Source: Isoetes taiwanensis (lineage: Eukaryota; Streptophyta; Lycopodiopsida; Isoetales; Isoetaceae). From it: a stretch of DNA of 64,000 bases. The position numbers were made by a program, and so were the translations under genes. The stretch lies in NCBI GenBank assembly GCA_021234155.1, contig JAJEKV010000022.1, positions 5,973,852 to 6,037,851 of the forward strand. Direction: 5' to 3'. Below the pieces are notes generated by a model. It did not search any database. It worked only from the letters and a program-made list of their open reading frames with translations, and was not told the DNA's origin. This document shows positions 53,151-64,000 of this stretch, piece after piece. Numbering within the stretch: position 1 is the stretch's first letter; each line of letters starts with the position of its first letter.

Positions 53151-56100
53151 AATCATGAAAATAACAGAAGACTCATCCACTTATCTTGACGTATCGTTCC
53201 AGCATACATGCACCTCGCAAACATGTTTCCTCCCGCCGGACCTGTTAGGTAAAGTAAATTCAGGTATCAAAAAATTGTTTCATTTGAAAGCAAAACATTT
53301 GAACATAGAAATTAAAATTCCTGGATTCTCCTTAAAGTGGCCTCAACTATTAAATAGAAGCATGCTATAATCCATCGCCATAGAAACCAGTGATTCTAAA
53401 GTAAGCATCATAAATGCCAATGAATGTAAATCCAGGTATTAAAACTTTTGCCGAAAACTTTGCAGATGCCTCAAATATATTGCCAGCAAAAGCATCAGAT
53501 GTTTTACCTCCATTTTTCATCTGTTAAAACATTTTTTATTAATTGAAGCTACCTATAATAGTATATCTAAGTGGCTAAAACCTAAGAATATCACAAAAGG
53601 ATGGCTTCGGATCTTGCTATTACCGAAATCACCAGCAGAGATATTTAAAATGCCTTTGAGCAGAGGCTCGCCAATAGATTGTTCACAGCTCTGTGGCATG
53701 CCACCCAAAGAACAAGAGCGTGAGGGTGTTGCATGCAATTGTAGGGCTATTTAAAATCCATGCACTTGATTCTTGCACCTGGAGACTTTCAGATGCGCAT
53801 TTGTAAACTAGGAACCACTCCAAATGGTGGAAAGCAGGTTTGATGGAGACAAAAACAATTTTAAGACACATACAGGAGACAGGGAAATGCTGCCCAATGA
53901 AGGCAATCCAAAGCAACTCCTAGTCAGCTAGACAGCGCAGACAAAAGACTCCCTTAGGCCGAGCAACGGCTGGACCTCAGGGATGCTCAACAACAATTGG
54001 TGCTATATCCGCTTGTTGTACAGAGGATATTACAAAACTGCTCAAGAAGCAACAAGAACATAATTGCAGAAGTCACATTAAGGTGGTCTGGGGCCTCTTC
54101 GAGAAGGCAAACGAGGACCTTAGCACAAAGATCCGGACATTGGTCCTTTCCAAGATGAGATTCCATGCTCCTGTGCACATTACCAAGTATCTATCTTGGT
54201 ATTTATAATTTTCAGCTTTCTCGTCTCTCAATAGGACCCTTGGGCCTTTTTGTTGATCTCGTGCAGGGAAGGGCTTCTTCCTACATAGGTTATCTTTCTT
54301 GGAATTTCTTCTTGCTTCATTTCAGAGGCATTCATGATGCAGCCCCATCGCCGGTAGCATCTTTTCGATCATAATGAGATTCAAAACTCTATTTCAAATG
54401 AAATTTGTTGTATTGGAAAGCCCTTTCAGACATTTTTCTAGAGAAATGTGATTTGCATACTTTATTAATAAGATTTTCATAGAAAAGTTGCAAAATTACT
54501 TGTATCTCCACTTCCAAGTTTGACCAGGATTTCTAGCAAAATCAATAGATTTCTAGTTGGTTAGACTTTCTAGCTTTCTATTTATTCAACCCTTTATTTT
54601 TCTTAATAACTTCTGAATTAGAGCTCTGTTGTGGGCGAAATTAATCATTGGAAAGCTTATTCTAAGATCCTTCTTGGGATATCTTACTTGCACATGTTTA
54701 GCCAAGATTTAAAGGGGGGATAACAAACTTGCACCTGGTTTTAAGATTTTTGGGTTTTTAACTGTTCAACATTATATATTTTCTAATACCTATTGAATTA
54801 GTGCTCCAGTTTGTGTGGACTTTATATTATTGAAAAGTTTTTTCTAAAGTCTTTCTAGGGGATTTGCATTTGACTAGAAAAAACAAGAGTTTGGTTTTCA
54901 GCTCTAGGGCGTTTTGCTGTTCCAAGCGAGTTTAATACCTTTTAGTTACTTTGGATTCAAGCATTTGCATGCTATATTTGATATATCCTACTTTTCCTAA
55001 TTAGACATGAGATATTGTTGCTGCTCCTAGGGGGCTATTACTGCTGCTACTGGGGCAACTCCACATTGTGCTCTTGATGCTACTACTGCTCCTCTTCTTG
55101 GGGTACTGCTACCACGCTATTGCTAATGTTGTGATACCCTTGAGGTGCTACTACTGTGATTGCAACCACACATGCCACCACTTCCAAATAGAGAATCCCA
55201 TCGATCCGAGCCATCGGATCGCCATTCTGGGAAAGGACGAGCGCCTATATTAGGCCATTGTCGTTTTCCGCCTGGTTATCGGCGTCTTCTCACAGCAGCA
55301 TTCTTCGTTCTCGTAGCTTCCCGGTTCCCTCCATTACACCCACTCTTTGTTTCCTCACTTCTTTTCCATGAATCTTCTCATTCCCCTTTGTTTCTCCTTC
55401 TTTTCAATGACTCTTCTTCGTCTTCCCCTTCGACAGCCTCCTCTTGCCATCACCATGTTATGTTTCCTCAGTTGCTACCTCCTTCTCGTCCCTATGGTAG
55501 GAGACGATATGGTAAGGCATGCATGGTGGTCTCTTTCCTTGTTTGGGATTTGTTATTTTGTTCAATTTGATACCTTCAAGCTGTGCATATTCATGCATCT
55601 ACACAGAAAAGGGAGTGATCACATCATTAAGCTTCGTTAGTTTCCTTTCCATTTAATGCTTTTGAGTTCGCATTGGTGAATCCCCTAAAACGGGATGCAA
55701 ACTTGTTTTACTGGCTTGTGTAGATTAGATCAGTTTTTCAACAATCTTTCGTTGTGTTTTGCAGTTTATGGTTTCAACATTCTTAGTTTCTATTGTAAAT
55801 TTTCCACAATCTGCTATTGTTTTTTGAAGTATGTTATCCTTCTGTTTTGATGCATTCGGGCTGTGCATGGTGAATCCAGATATGAAAGCAGGATCAGATC
55901 GTTGTTATCCAGCCTGTGTAAATCATACAGAAATTCTCTGGGCTCTTTTTTACTGTTGCTACTTTGTATCAGTTTCTAATCTAACATGCAAGTTGTTGTG
56001 GATGGTCTGGCTTTTCCAGCAAGCAAGGAGGTACAATGGCACTGTTAAGCCGGGCATCTTCTTCTTTTCCATTGATTTCTTGCCGCTGCTCCCTCGATTT

Positions 56101-56700
56101 GAACGCTAGAGCATCAGCCAGCTTTGATTCGGGCTTTTTTGGCTGCATTCACGTTTGGGTCTTCTCTCTTATGAATCTGCAGTATTTCTCTGAATTTCAG
56201 CGTTGGCAGGCCGTTTGCATTGGGCTCTTCTAGTTTGGGATCATCTAGCTAAATTTGCATGGCTTGAAGCCTTTTTTTGTCTTCCTTTTCTGCCTGTGCA
56301 TGCTTAGCAAATGCCTCTTCACCGTGGGACACAGTTTGTCTCCAGGATGATTCACATAATGATCTGCATGCATGAAGAAATCAACTTTTATTGCTTCTGT
56401 GTTTCTTTGCTACTGTGATTTGAATGAAATCTGCCTTCTGCGGGACTATGGCAAATACTTGGATGCGATTCCAGACATGCGTCAATCTTCTTTTGCAGCT
56501 GGATAAGAGAGTCTGCAACTCTATTTGAAGGTAAGACATCAGCCCAAAACCGTTGGTCTGTTTGCAGAGCTCGCACTGGTGCTGGACAGGACTGTCAAGG
56601 GCACCATCGATTTGTTGTGGCTTATCTTTAGCCAACGGGTCTGCTATCATTCAAACAGGGAGCCGATTTTGCCCGCATTATCATTTTAATGTTACATTCT
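53151..56700. other. Unassigned DNA with degenerate repeats
   Basis: Around 54,413, 54,650 and 54,832 a loose unit recurs (ATTGGAAAGC, then T-rich sequence, then TTCTAGGG-GATTTGCAT). No complete gene was found. A CT-rich stretch at 55,300-55,480 resembles a plant 5' UTR. The only coding candidate is the short ORF at 56,036. Confidence 0.35.
56036..56233 (+). CDS. Possible first exon with plastid transit-like start
   Basis: The 65-codon frame starts MALLSRASSSFPLISCRCS and is Ser/Ala/Arg-rich without acidic residues for the first 19 residues, the usual make-up of a chloroplast transit peptide. A CT-rich, UTR-like stretch lies upstream. Downstream exons could not be found, and the latter part of the frame looks random, so a true exon would have to end before about 56,150. 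Chance is a real alternative. Confidence 0.2.
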   Translation: MALLSRASSSFPLISCRCSLDLNARASASFDSGFFGCIHVWVFSLMNLQYFSEFQRWQAVCIGLF

Positions 56701-56710
56701 AGGTTTGCAC

Positions 56711-57013
56711 TTTGTTGTTATACAACCACTTAATTTCAACTTCCATCTACTTCCTAGGTTAGTGTCAACCACCACGTTTTTCTTTTCAAAATCGACTCTT
56801 TTCCATTAATTATGCCTTTCCACCTTTCTAGTGTGTTAGTTCCCTTGTCAGTTGCCACGTCACTTTTGTTGTTATACACGTTCACCACTTATTTTCAACT
56901 TCCAACTACTTCCTAGGTTATTGTCAACCCCCACATTTTTATTTTCACAATTTATTAGGGCTTTACACCTTTATCGTGTGTTAGTTCCCTTGTAAGTTGC
57001 TACACGTCACTTC
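56711..57013. repeat. Two-copy tandem repeat, period about 155 bp
   Basis: Both copies contain TTTGTTGTTATACA, CAACTTCCA-CTACTTCCTAGGTTA, TGTCAACC-CCAC, then GTGTGTTAGTTCCCTTGT and GTTGC-ACACGTCACTT. They differ by small substitutions and a short deletion. Confidence 0.8.
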
Positions 57014-59010
57014 TCCAGCCTCCTTTGCCATCCCAATCTCCGGCCTGTGCCTTCTCCATGTCCGGGATCTGCTCTCGGCTTGTCGTTTCTCCTTTTATTC
57101 ATTTACCTTAGAGCTTTCTTTCATCACATATTCCTCTTTTTACTTATGGGGATTTGTATTGGTATTTACTTACGTGCTTGGCATCAAGATCTTCAACTTT
57201 TTGTTTTATCTAATTCCTCTATTCTACTATATGCATACCCATATTCATTTCGTCCGTTTTAGTCCATCTTGTTTCTTTCATATTTGATCTTCTATTTACA
57301 CCCTACATTTCTTAACCCTTTGCACTATTGCATTATAAGTTTGTTACTCTGGCCTTTTGTGGTCTTTTGCTCTTTGGAGCACATCTTTATTTTTATTTTT
57401 CCTTTTCTCGTGTCTAGCTTATGTTGCCTTTTTGTCAACTTAAGCCACTTGTGACATTTTGGGATTTGCCAATGTTAAATTTCTAATCTTGTGGTGCTCT
57501 TTTTATTCTCTTGCTTCATTCTCATTTGTGCTTTTGAGGTTGAACACATTACTACTAACAATTAAGGTAACTTCTCTTGGCGGGTTTTCTAGCTTAGCAC
57601 ATAGGATAGACCTTGGGATTTTCATTGTGCAAATGTGGTTTTCACATGTTTCCTATTTGTTTGATTTGCTCCCCATGTGCATTTCATTTCGTCCTCCTTA
57701 AGCCATATTTTGGGGTCATTTGTTAAGATTCATCTTGAACATAATTAATTTGTATAGACATGTTTCTTTCCCCATTGGTTTGGAATTCTTTTAGGATAAT
57801 GGGAGAGCTTTGGCCTTTGAACTTATGGGTGCATTTGCATGGGTTTCACTTGATAATTAATGCGTTTTCCATGAGGTGTATTTTTGCATGTCTATATTGC
57901 TTTTTGAATATGGGGCCATTACGGTCCTTATGGCATATTATTCTACATCTATTGTCCTTTTTCATCTCGGCACCTTATGTTTTCGTCACTCTTGTTGTTT
58001 CCCTTGCTATTATCCCTATGTTGCATTCACGTGATCTATTTTGATAGCGGTCTTCTCATTTTAGGGAAGGTCATCTTCCTTTGTTGAGTTGTTTTTTGTG
58101 GGCAATATTCGAACCTTTCTCGCCAACTTTTAGCGTATTGTTAGTTAAAAGTTTTACTTCTCCCTATGCCTCACGGGGTATGCAATAAGGGTACCTTATC
58201 TTGGGATGTTCTCGCTTCTATCCGACCCATCTATCTTCGTTTGTTTACATATTGAATTTCATGTTCCTTTCATACATTTTTTTTGGTCATAGCTCTCGAC
58301 CAAGTTGTTTTCGCACCACATTTCCTATTTGTCTTAGTAACCCCATCTTTACATCTAGACATAAGATTGGATTTATCTTGTTTGGTTTGAGTTTGTATAC
58401 GTGGTTTTATCGATAGATATCGCATTTTAGTTGTTTACATGACTTTGGAATAAGTTGGCTCAATTTTGGTGGTTGTTCCCTATTTTTTGTGGGTGGTGTT
58501 ATTTCTTTCCACCCCGATGGGGACGAAATTTCTATTTATCATGGTTTTTTTTCCACCACCGGGTGCAGCTTTTTCTCCACCCTCCGGGGTGATGCTATCT
58601 TCTCTTTTATGTATCTTGATTTTCCTCGTTACTAATCGCTCACATCGATTTGAGTGCTTGTTGTTGTCGCGACTTTGCCGCTTCACCATCATGAACATTC
58701 ATTCGACCCCTATGTTTGGGCGTCCTTTTTTATATTCTACATTTCAGCAGTTTTATTTTTCTATCTATCTATCTATCTTGTGATGATTGGCGGTATCTCC
58801 GTGGATCTTGTGAGGAGGGGTTAGCGCCACTTCTCCTCATTCTAGACTTGGGTTCTATCTTGCGGGAATTTCGATTTGCCTTTGATTCACCTTGCTCACA
58901 TTTTTGATGCTGTCCTACCCATAACCATCTCACTCCTTTGTCCACGGCCCACTTTGATCCCTTTTCGGGCTCATCTATAGCGACATCAGTTTCCTCTTCT
59001 CGGGTTTGCC
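57014..59010. other. T-rich unassigned DNA
   Basis: The plus strand is rich in T, so many open frames read as hydrophobic peptides by composition alone. A (TCTA)5 run is at 58,760-58,780. No gene was recognised. Confidence 0.4.
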
Positions 59011-59017
59011 TCCAAAA

Positions 59018-59260
<243 letters not shown>

Positions 59261-59444
59261 TTTGCCGGATTTTCGATCACGCATCAATTCCGGCCGGCGA
59301 GAGAAAATGTGGGATAATTGATCGTAACGTTCAATTCGGGCCAAATTGTGGGATATTCAAGCTCAGTATTTCTTGGTTGTGGGCTATGTGGGATAATTCA
59401 TTTCTAGTTTTCCCTCCCTTTCTTTTCGATTCGGCCACTAAACC

Positions 59445-60780
59445 ATGGATCCGGTCATTCTTGGCATGATTGCCATGCTTTTTTCGCTTTGACACTTTCA
59501 TTTGCATTACGTAGATATCGCTTTTGCAGCTATTGGAACTCAATGAGCTCGAAGATCCAATGACCCCCCTTCTCGATGACGATGTTTTAGAAGACAACAA
59601 TGGTATGTTTTTGGCCTCTGCGGCGTTAATGGTTGCGGGTTCCAGCGGGTTAGAAGACCACCAAGAAGATTTTGGATTGCTCCAAGGCGAGGGCAGAACA
59701 CAATGGGATAATATTGATAACCACGCGTGGAATTGTATAGCTTCCTTTGAAGATGATATGTGGCACCAATTTTGCAGGATGAAGAGAGCCACATTTGAGA
59801 GATTGGTAGGTTTAATTGTGCCCTATCTTGTCGGCCTGGTATTAAAGTAAGGCCCCCAAGGATCCCGAAAGCGATTGCTATGGTTACGTATTTTCTTGCA
59901 CACCTGGATATGCCCTTACATGCTCGAGATTTTATGTTGGGAAAAGCAACGCTGCGAAAATATACCAAGAAAAATCACGCTTGTTTTGGCCGAAGACAAT
60001 GCTTTACAAACGTTTTGTTGCAATGCCTACAGGTGCAAGATTAATTGATTGCATTAAGGAATTCCATGATGCAACAGGGTTGCCAATATATATGGTGCGA
60101 TTGATCTGATCCCATATTTTTATGGAGGAAAACCCAAAAAAAAAAAGACAATGGGGAAGACTATTACGGCATTATAAGAGGCATTCATGTCTCATGCAAG
60201 GAATTGTGACACATAGCGGACTTTTTGCATAAATGTTTGTGTAACAAGAACAGTTTAAATCCATGATTCAAACCCAGTTCAAGAAGAGCTCCATCTATAA
60301 CAAAATTGCTTCAAAACAAAATTTTGCAAGAACCAAGGTGACTCTTAGTGGCGTAAAACCTAAGAAGGGCAGCCTAACATCAAGATGTTCAGTGTAAATA
60401 TCCCACCTCTTCTATTAGGTGACTTCGGCCTATTCTAGCGGCCCTTTCTCCTTAAAGTTTTTCCTCAAAACCCGGGTGCTTATGGTAAGTTCAACAAAAG
60501 GATTTGTAGGAGGCCCGGTGTGTGTGGAGAATGGATTTGGGATTGTTAAGGAAAAATTCAAAATCAAACACTTGCCCGCATGTTGCCAAAGCTTCCAAGA
60601 TCATACACGTTGTTGTTGTTCTTTGGAACTTCAGTATAATGGAACACAAGGGGACATCGCGCCAATTGAGGATGATCCTCCACCCGCTTTACTACTATGA
60701 AACGAAGCCATGAAACAGTCATTAAAAACAAGGTGATCAAATGAGGCACGTGTTATTTGAAAAACTGAAGGACATGTGAT
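59445..60780 (+). pseudogene. PIF/Harbinger transposase (HARBI1-like), broken
   Basis: The start is MDPVILGMIAMLFSL at 59,445. After stops the frame 59,524-59,850 carries DNHAWNCIASFEDDMWHQFCRMKRATFERLVGLIVPYL, typical of Harbinger nucleases. Downstream are RIPKAIAMVTYFLAH, then FVAMPTGARLIDCIKEFHDATGLP (the segment before the first catalytic Asp, where AIDGSH is expected), YKRHSCLMQGIVTHSG, KKSSIYNKI, and CVENGFGIVKEKF (the Glu region, R-x-x-VE-x-xFG). The catalytic AIDG itself reads with a stop and changed residues. Frameshifts are numerous. The transposase would cut and paste the element with its Myb-like partner. Confidence 0.75.
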
Positions 60781-60984
60781 CCCTTGATTGTTTTTGTAGA
60801 CAATAAATATTAAATTCAAAAGTCAATTCTTATCTATCTCACTATCCCACTTATTTGTCGCATTTCTTACATTATGATGAATAAGTGTTTGAGTTTAGAG
60901 CTAAGTTTCCATTTACAAACCTCAAAACATTTCACTTACAAATACCAACAACCTTGTTACATAATTAGTGAGTCCCGTGGACTT

Positions 60985-61140
60985 CACAATTAGAGAACTT
61001 ACAAGAGCGGAAAAAATCATTTGTACACAAACAAGTTTGAAAAGAGAAGTTTATATTCATAAAGCAATTAGAGAACTTACAAGAGCAGGGAAAAATCATT
61101 TGTACACAAAACAAGTTTGAAAAGAGAAGTTTATATTCAA
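60985..61140. repeat. Two-copy tandem repeat, period about 77 bp
   Basis: AATTAGAGAACTTACAAGAGC is followed by AAAAATCATTTGTACACAAA and CAAGTTTGAAAAGAGAAGTTTATATTCA, present twice, with only a few differences. It lies between the two Harbinger ORFs. Confidence 0.9.
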
Positions 61141-61476
61141 ATAGAAAGATTACATGGGCATATAAAGCCCCTTTCAAAATATTTGAGCATTCCAAACATT
61201 CTAAGTGAGTCAAATGACTTCACTATATTAAAACAAGTCTGCACACCTTCCAATGATACCGAGAAATCGCATTTGTTTTCATCTGTCCAGTTCGAGCAAT
61301 CATATGAGAAAAAGAATGGCAGCCATGCCATTTAACAAAACAAAGGCATTTTATAAAAAGAAAATGCATAACAAAAAATGAGGTGAAGGAGAGTCGATTC
61401 GCATAGAAAGGGGACACAGATCACAAGGAAAGGTTGGACTACTTAATTTGATGGAGGCACCACATTTCACGTAGCT

Positions 61477-61975
61477 TCAAATATACACACTCCATATGCC
61501 CCTCGCATGTTTGTTTGCGAGATTAGTCGCCCATTCCAAAACCTCTCCCTGATCCACCTGAAATGCCCATTCAATAAAAGATGAAATGGTCTCCCTTCGG
61601 AAGCTGCCATGAATAACCTTGTGAGACATAACTTCAACTTCGTGGTCACTTGGACAAAGGGAGATGAAAACTTCGCTTTCTTCTTGCTCCACTTAACGCC
61701 GAGGAGTCTTCTTGATTTTCCCCAAAATATTCGTAAGGCGACAAAGGGTCACTAAATCGAATGAGAATCCCCATCTTGCGTAGGAAGAACCTCGCCACCG
61801 GAGGTAGGCCGTATCATGGTCGAAATAATAGGGTATCTCTGAGGAAGATGAAGATGTGGTGGGTGGAGTTCGATAGGAACCGGAAGAGGAACTAGAAGAG
61901 GAACTCCTAGAAGAGGAGGATCGGGATCGAGAGCCGCTAGCGTTGGCTCACTTCTACTCTCTCCATATTGTCGGG
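61477..61975 (-). pseudogene. Ser-rich ORF of unknown function within the Harbinger region
   Basis: The minus strand from 61,948 has about 80 open codons: SGSRSRSSSSRSSSSS, then EIPYYFDHDTAYLRW, GFSFDLVTL and KIKKTPRR, then a stop. After it the same region continues VEQEESEVFISLCPSDHEVEV and FIEWAFQVDQGEVLEWATNL to 61,477. Just upstream ATGGAGAGAGTAGAAGTGA begins a related frame that is one base out of step. No domain is recognised. It may be a third ORF of the element or a captured gene piece. Confidence 0.35.
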
Positions 61976-62459
61976 GTTTCTTGCATGCAAGAATTGAGGG
62001 AGCTTAAGTAGCCTTTACAATTTGGATGATCGTGACTAGAAGGCAATATTTAATGCTAAAATAATAGGGTCATTACAACTTCTTTAATATTTAAGACTAT
62101 TGGATGATTTTTTTACGCGGTTCAAAAAGAAATTCTAAAAGCAAATAACCGAAAACGAACCTTTATTCCTTGTTTTGGCAGCAAGTTTGGCAATTTCGAG
62201 CAAGGTCTCCTTTGTCATTTCACATATGCTTTGAGTCATTCAGCAGCCATTGACTCGCAATTTCGAGGTTTTCGATCTTATTGTTTCCAATTCCCCGACC
62301 AACTCAATTTTTTCTTGCACTTTCTTCTTTTCGAAAAATCTAATTTCTTCACCTCTGTGTCCCCAAATGTGCTTTTACATCCCAGGATATTCCCATTGCA
62401 ATGTCCTCATCTATTTGCAACCCGGACTTCTTTCTACTTGTAGGTTTTCCACAAACTCG

Positions 62460-63287
62460 GTGATTACATACTTCGCGATCTAGGACTTGGAAGAATACTG
62501 CGGTTTCTGTCAGGGTGTCCTATTGATTGGAATTTACGCATCACCGGATCGCTTGGATTTCCCCGTGTTAACATCATTGTTTTTGAATTGGGTGGATCAG
62601 CAAATTGGTCTTCAAATGTCGTGACTGCTCCAACAGTTTCAAAATAACTATCATTCATGAAAGATTCTCGAGTAATTGGCATGCAAGTCTGCGACCTCAA
62701 AAGCTTCATTGCCAAATTCACCATCATCACCAAAGACTGGGTATTGGATTATCGAGGTAACACCATATTTAACTTCTTCCATTCTCGTCATACCACTTGC
62801 CAACTTGATGGTTCGAACCCGTATGGCTACAAGCCTCCTTCTCATCTTTAAATTTAGCTTGCGAGCTTATCCCATTTGTTCTTTAGTTGTCTCACCTCCA
62901 CTAAACCCCCAACAAAGGGCGCAATTTCATCATAATTTCCCACCGTATTGTTGTTGAGAGGGTTGAGGGTGCCTCCTGTTACCAATTTCATCTCGTTCAG
63001 AGATTGAGGAATGTGGAGACACCGCGATCCGGCCCATTGCACGTGGGACTTCCTATTCTTTGTGTCTATCACTTTGAATTTTCCTGCTCATGCACAACAA
63101 TAGCCAAAGCAGAATTCCAAGTTTCTAAAGATTCCTCACAATATTGGAGGGTGCCCGAATTTATTTGAATACACGCTGGATCTCTTCTCTTTTTATTTGT
63201 CTTGAAGTCGAATTGGCTTCGTAATTAGTCTCAATTGAACATCCATGGAGATCTGGCATCATTTTCCTCGTCCTTCTTGGTGCCATT
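62460..63287 (-). pseudogene. Myb/SANT-like DNA-binding ORF of the Harbinger element, broken
   Basis: The start is MAPRRTRKMMPDLHG at 63,287. Frame changes follow. The frame 63,072-62,854 has HVQWAGSRCLHI, LVTGGTLNPLNNNT and VEVRQLKNKWDKLAS; the (Q)LKNKWDKL ending marks the Myb/SANT-like (trihelix) domain found in the second protein of PIF/Harbinger elements. The remaining C-terminal part (62,845-62,651, 62,733-62,464) is in other frames. The domain would bind the element ends together with transposase. It is transcribed convergently to the transposase. Confidence 0.65.
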
Positions 63288-63755
63288 TTTCAATCAGAGG
63301 AGGCACGAAAGGCTTGCTGGTTGCCGCAAAGCGGTCGAGAGGCCTTTTAGACATCTGAATTCAAGGAAATTGCGAGAATAAGGGCGACACAAAGGAAATT
63401 GCCGATCAGAAATTAATGAACAAATGCACAAAAACATAATGAAAATGCCCGCGTGATCGGATGAATACGGATCGTGTCGGCTAATTGCTTCGAGAATTGG
63501 ATACTTGTAGCAAGAATAAGGCGGCCTTGAAGATCAAGAAACAGGGAAATGGTACCGGTATTCTTGGGCAGGGGGAAACATTTCGGGCTTTTTTTGAAAT
63601 AAAATTAAAGGCTAATTGTTTGGTTAGTGGGCAATGGCAGCCCTGTTAAAAAATCTCGAGGTGAGAGTTGGGTTTCCCACTCTCACCATCTCTCCTCTCC
63701 CCATCTCTCATCTCGTGGTCTCTAGAGTTCTCTTTTCCCATCTCTAAATTAAGCA

Positions 63756-64000
<245 letters not shown>

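Noticed and set aside
57014-58800. Many 60-105-codon hydrophobic plus ORFs resembling membrane proteins
   Set aside because: The strand is T-rich, and codons such as TTT, CTT and ATT give hydrophobic peptides by chance. No family motif is seen.

Overview
The window is nuclear DNA from a land plant with a large, repeat-rich genome. The evidence is plant-type genes with GT-AG introns, Ty3/gypsy elements of Tat-like and chromodomain type, long and short LINEs, a PIF/Harbinger transposon and many microsatellites. I cannot place the species. A seed-free vascular plant or a gymnosperm would fit, but that is inference. All calls come from reading the sequence; no database search was run.

Only two genes look intact and cellular. 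The first (47,551-51,515, minus) is a four-exon gene whose exons join in one frame to 866 codons: an N-terminal membrane hairpin, a C4 zinc finger, a long charged coiled coil and a C-terminal U-box, so probably a membrane-anchored E3 ubiquitin ligase. The second (33,896-34,210, minus) is a single-exon 104-residue protein with the features of Mic10 of the mitochondrial MICOS complex.

Layout. 186-6,950: decayed Tat-like Ty3/gypsy element (minus) with two 479-bp LTRs and two RNase H domains, one upstream and one downstream of RT. 7,266-8,073: broken ORFs of an unrecognised protein. 8,184-24,200: a cluster of fragments of one chromodomain Ty3/gypsy family. Its repeated unit begins TGTAACGAAC, has a TATA box about 190 bp in, tRNA-like A/B boxes, and a conserved ~100-codon ORF of unknown function. 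The units lie head to tail and head to head, forming two large imperfect palindromes, and one is split by an L1-like insertion with a 14-bp target duplication. 24,356-28,175: a long LINE (minus) with endonuclease and RT, itself interrupted by a SINE-like sequence. 28,176-39,740: mostly unassigned DNA holding the Mic10 gene, a tandem repeat and LINE scraps. 39,748-40,743: a 996-bp non-autonomous terminal-inverted-repeat element. 41,219-47,112: four or five LINE remnants, one with clear target duplications. 47,551-51,515: the U-box gene. 51,516-59,010: unassigned, T-rich, with tandem repeats. 59,021-64,000: a PIF/Harbinger element with a broken transposase (plus) and a broken Myb/SANT-like ORF (minus), bounded by two direct copies of a (CT)n-containing sequence.

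The transposon ORFs carry stops and frameshifts and are mostly inactive. The strongest candidates for something undescribed are the recurrent ~100-codon ORF inside the LTR-like unit, the upstream placement of the extra RNase H in the Tat-like element, and the membrane-anchored U-box architecture.
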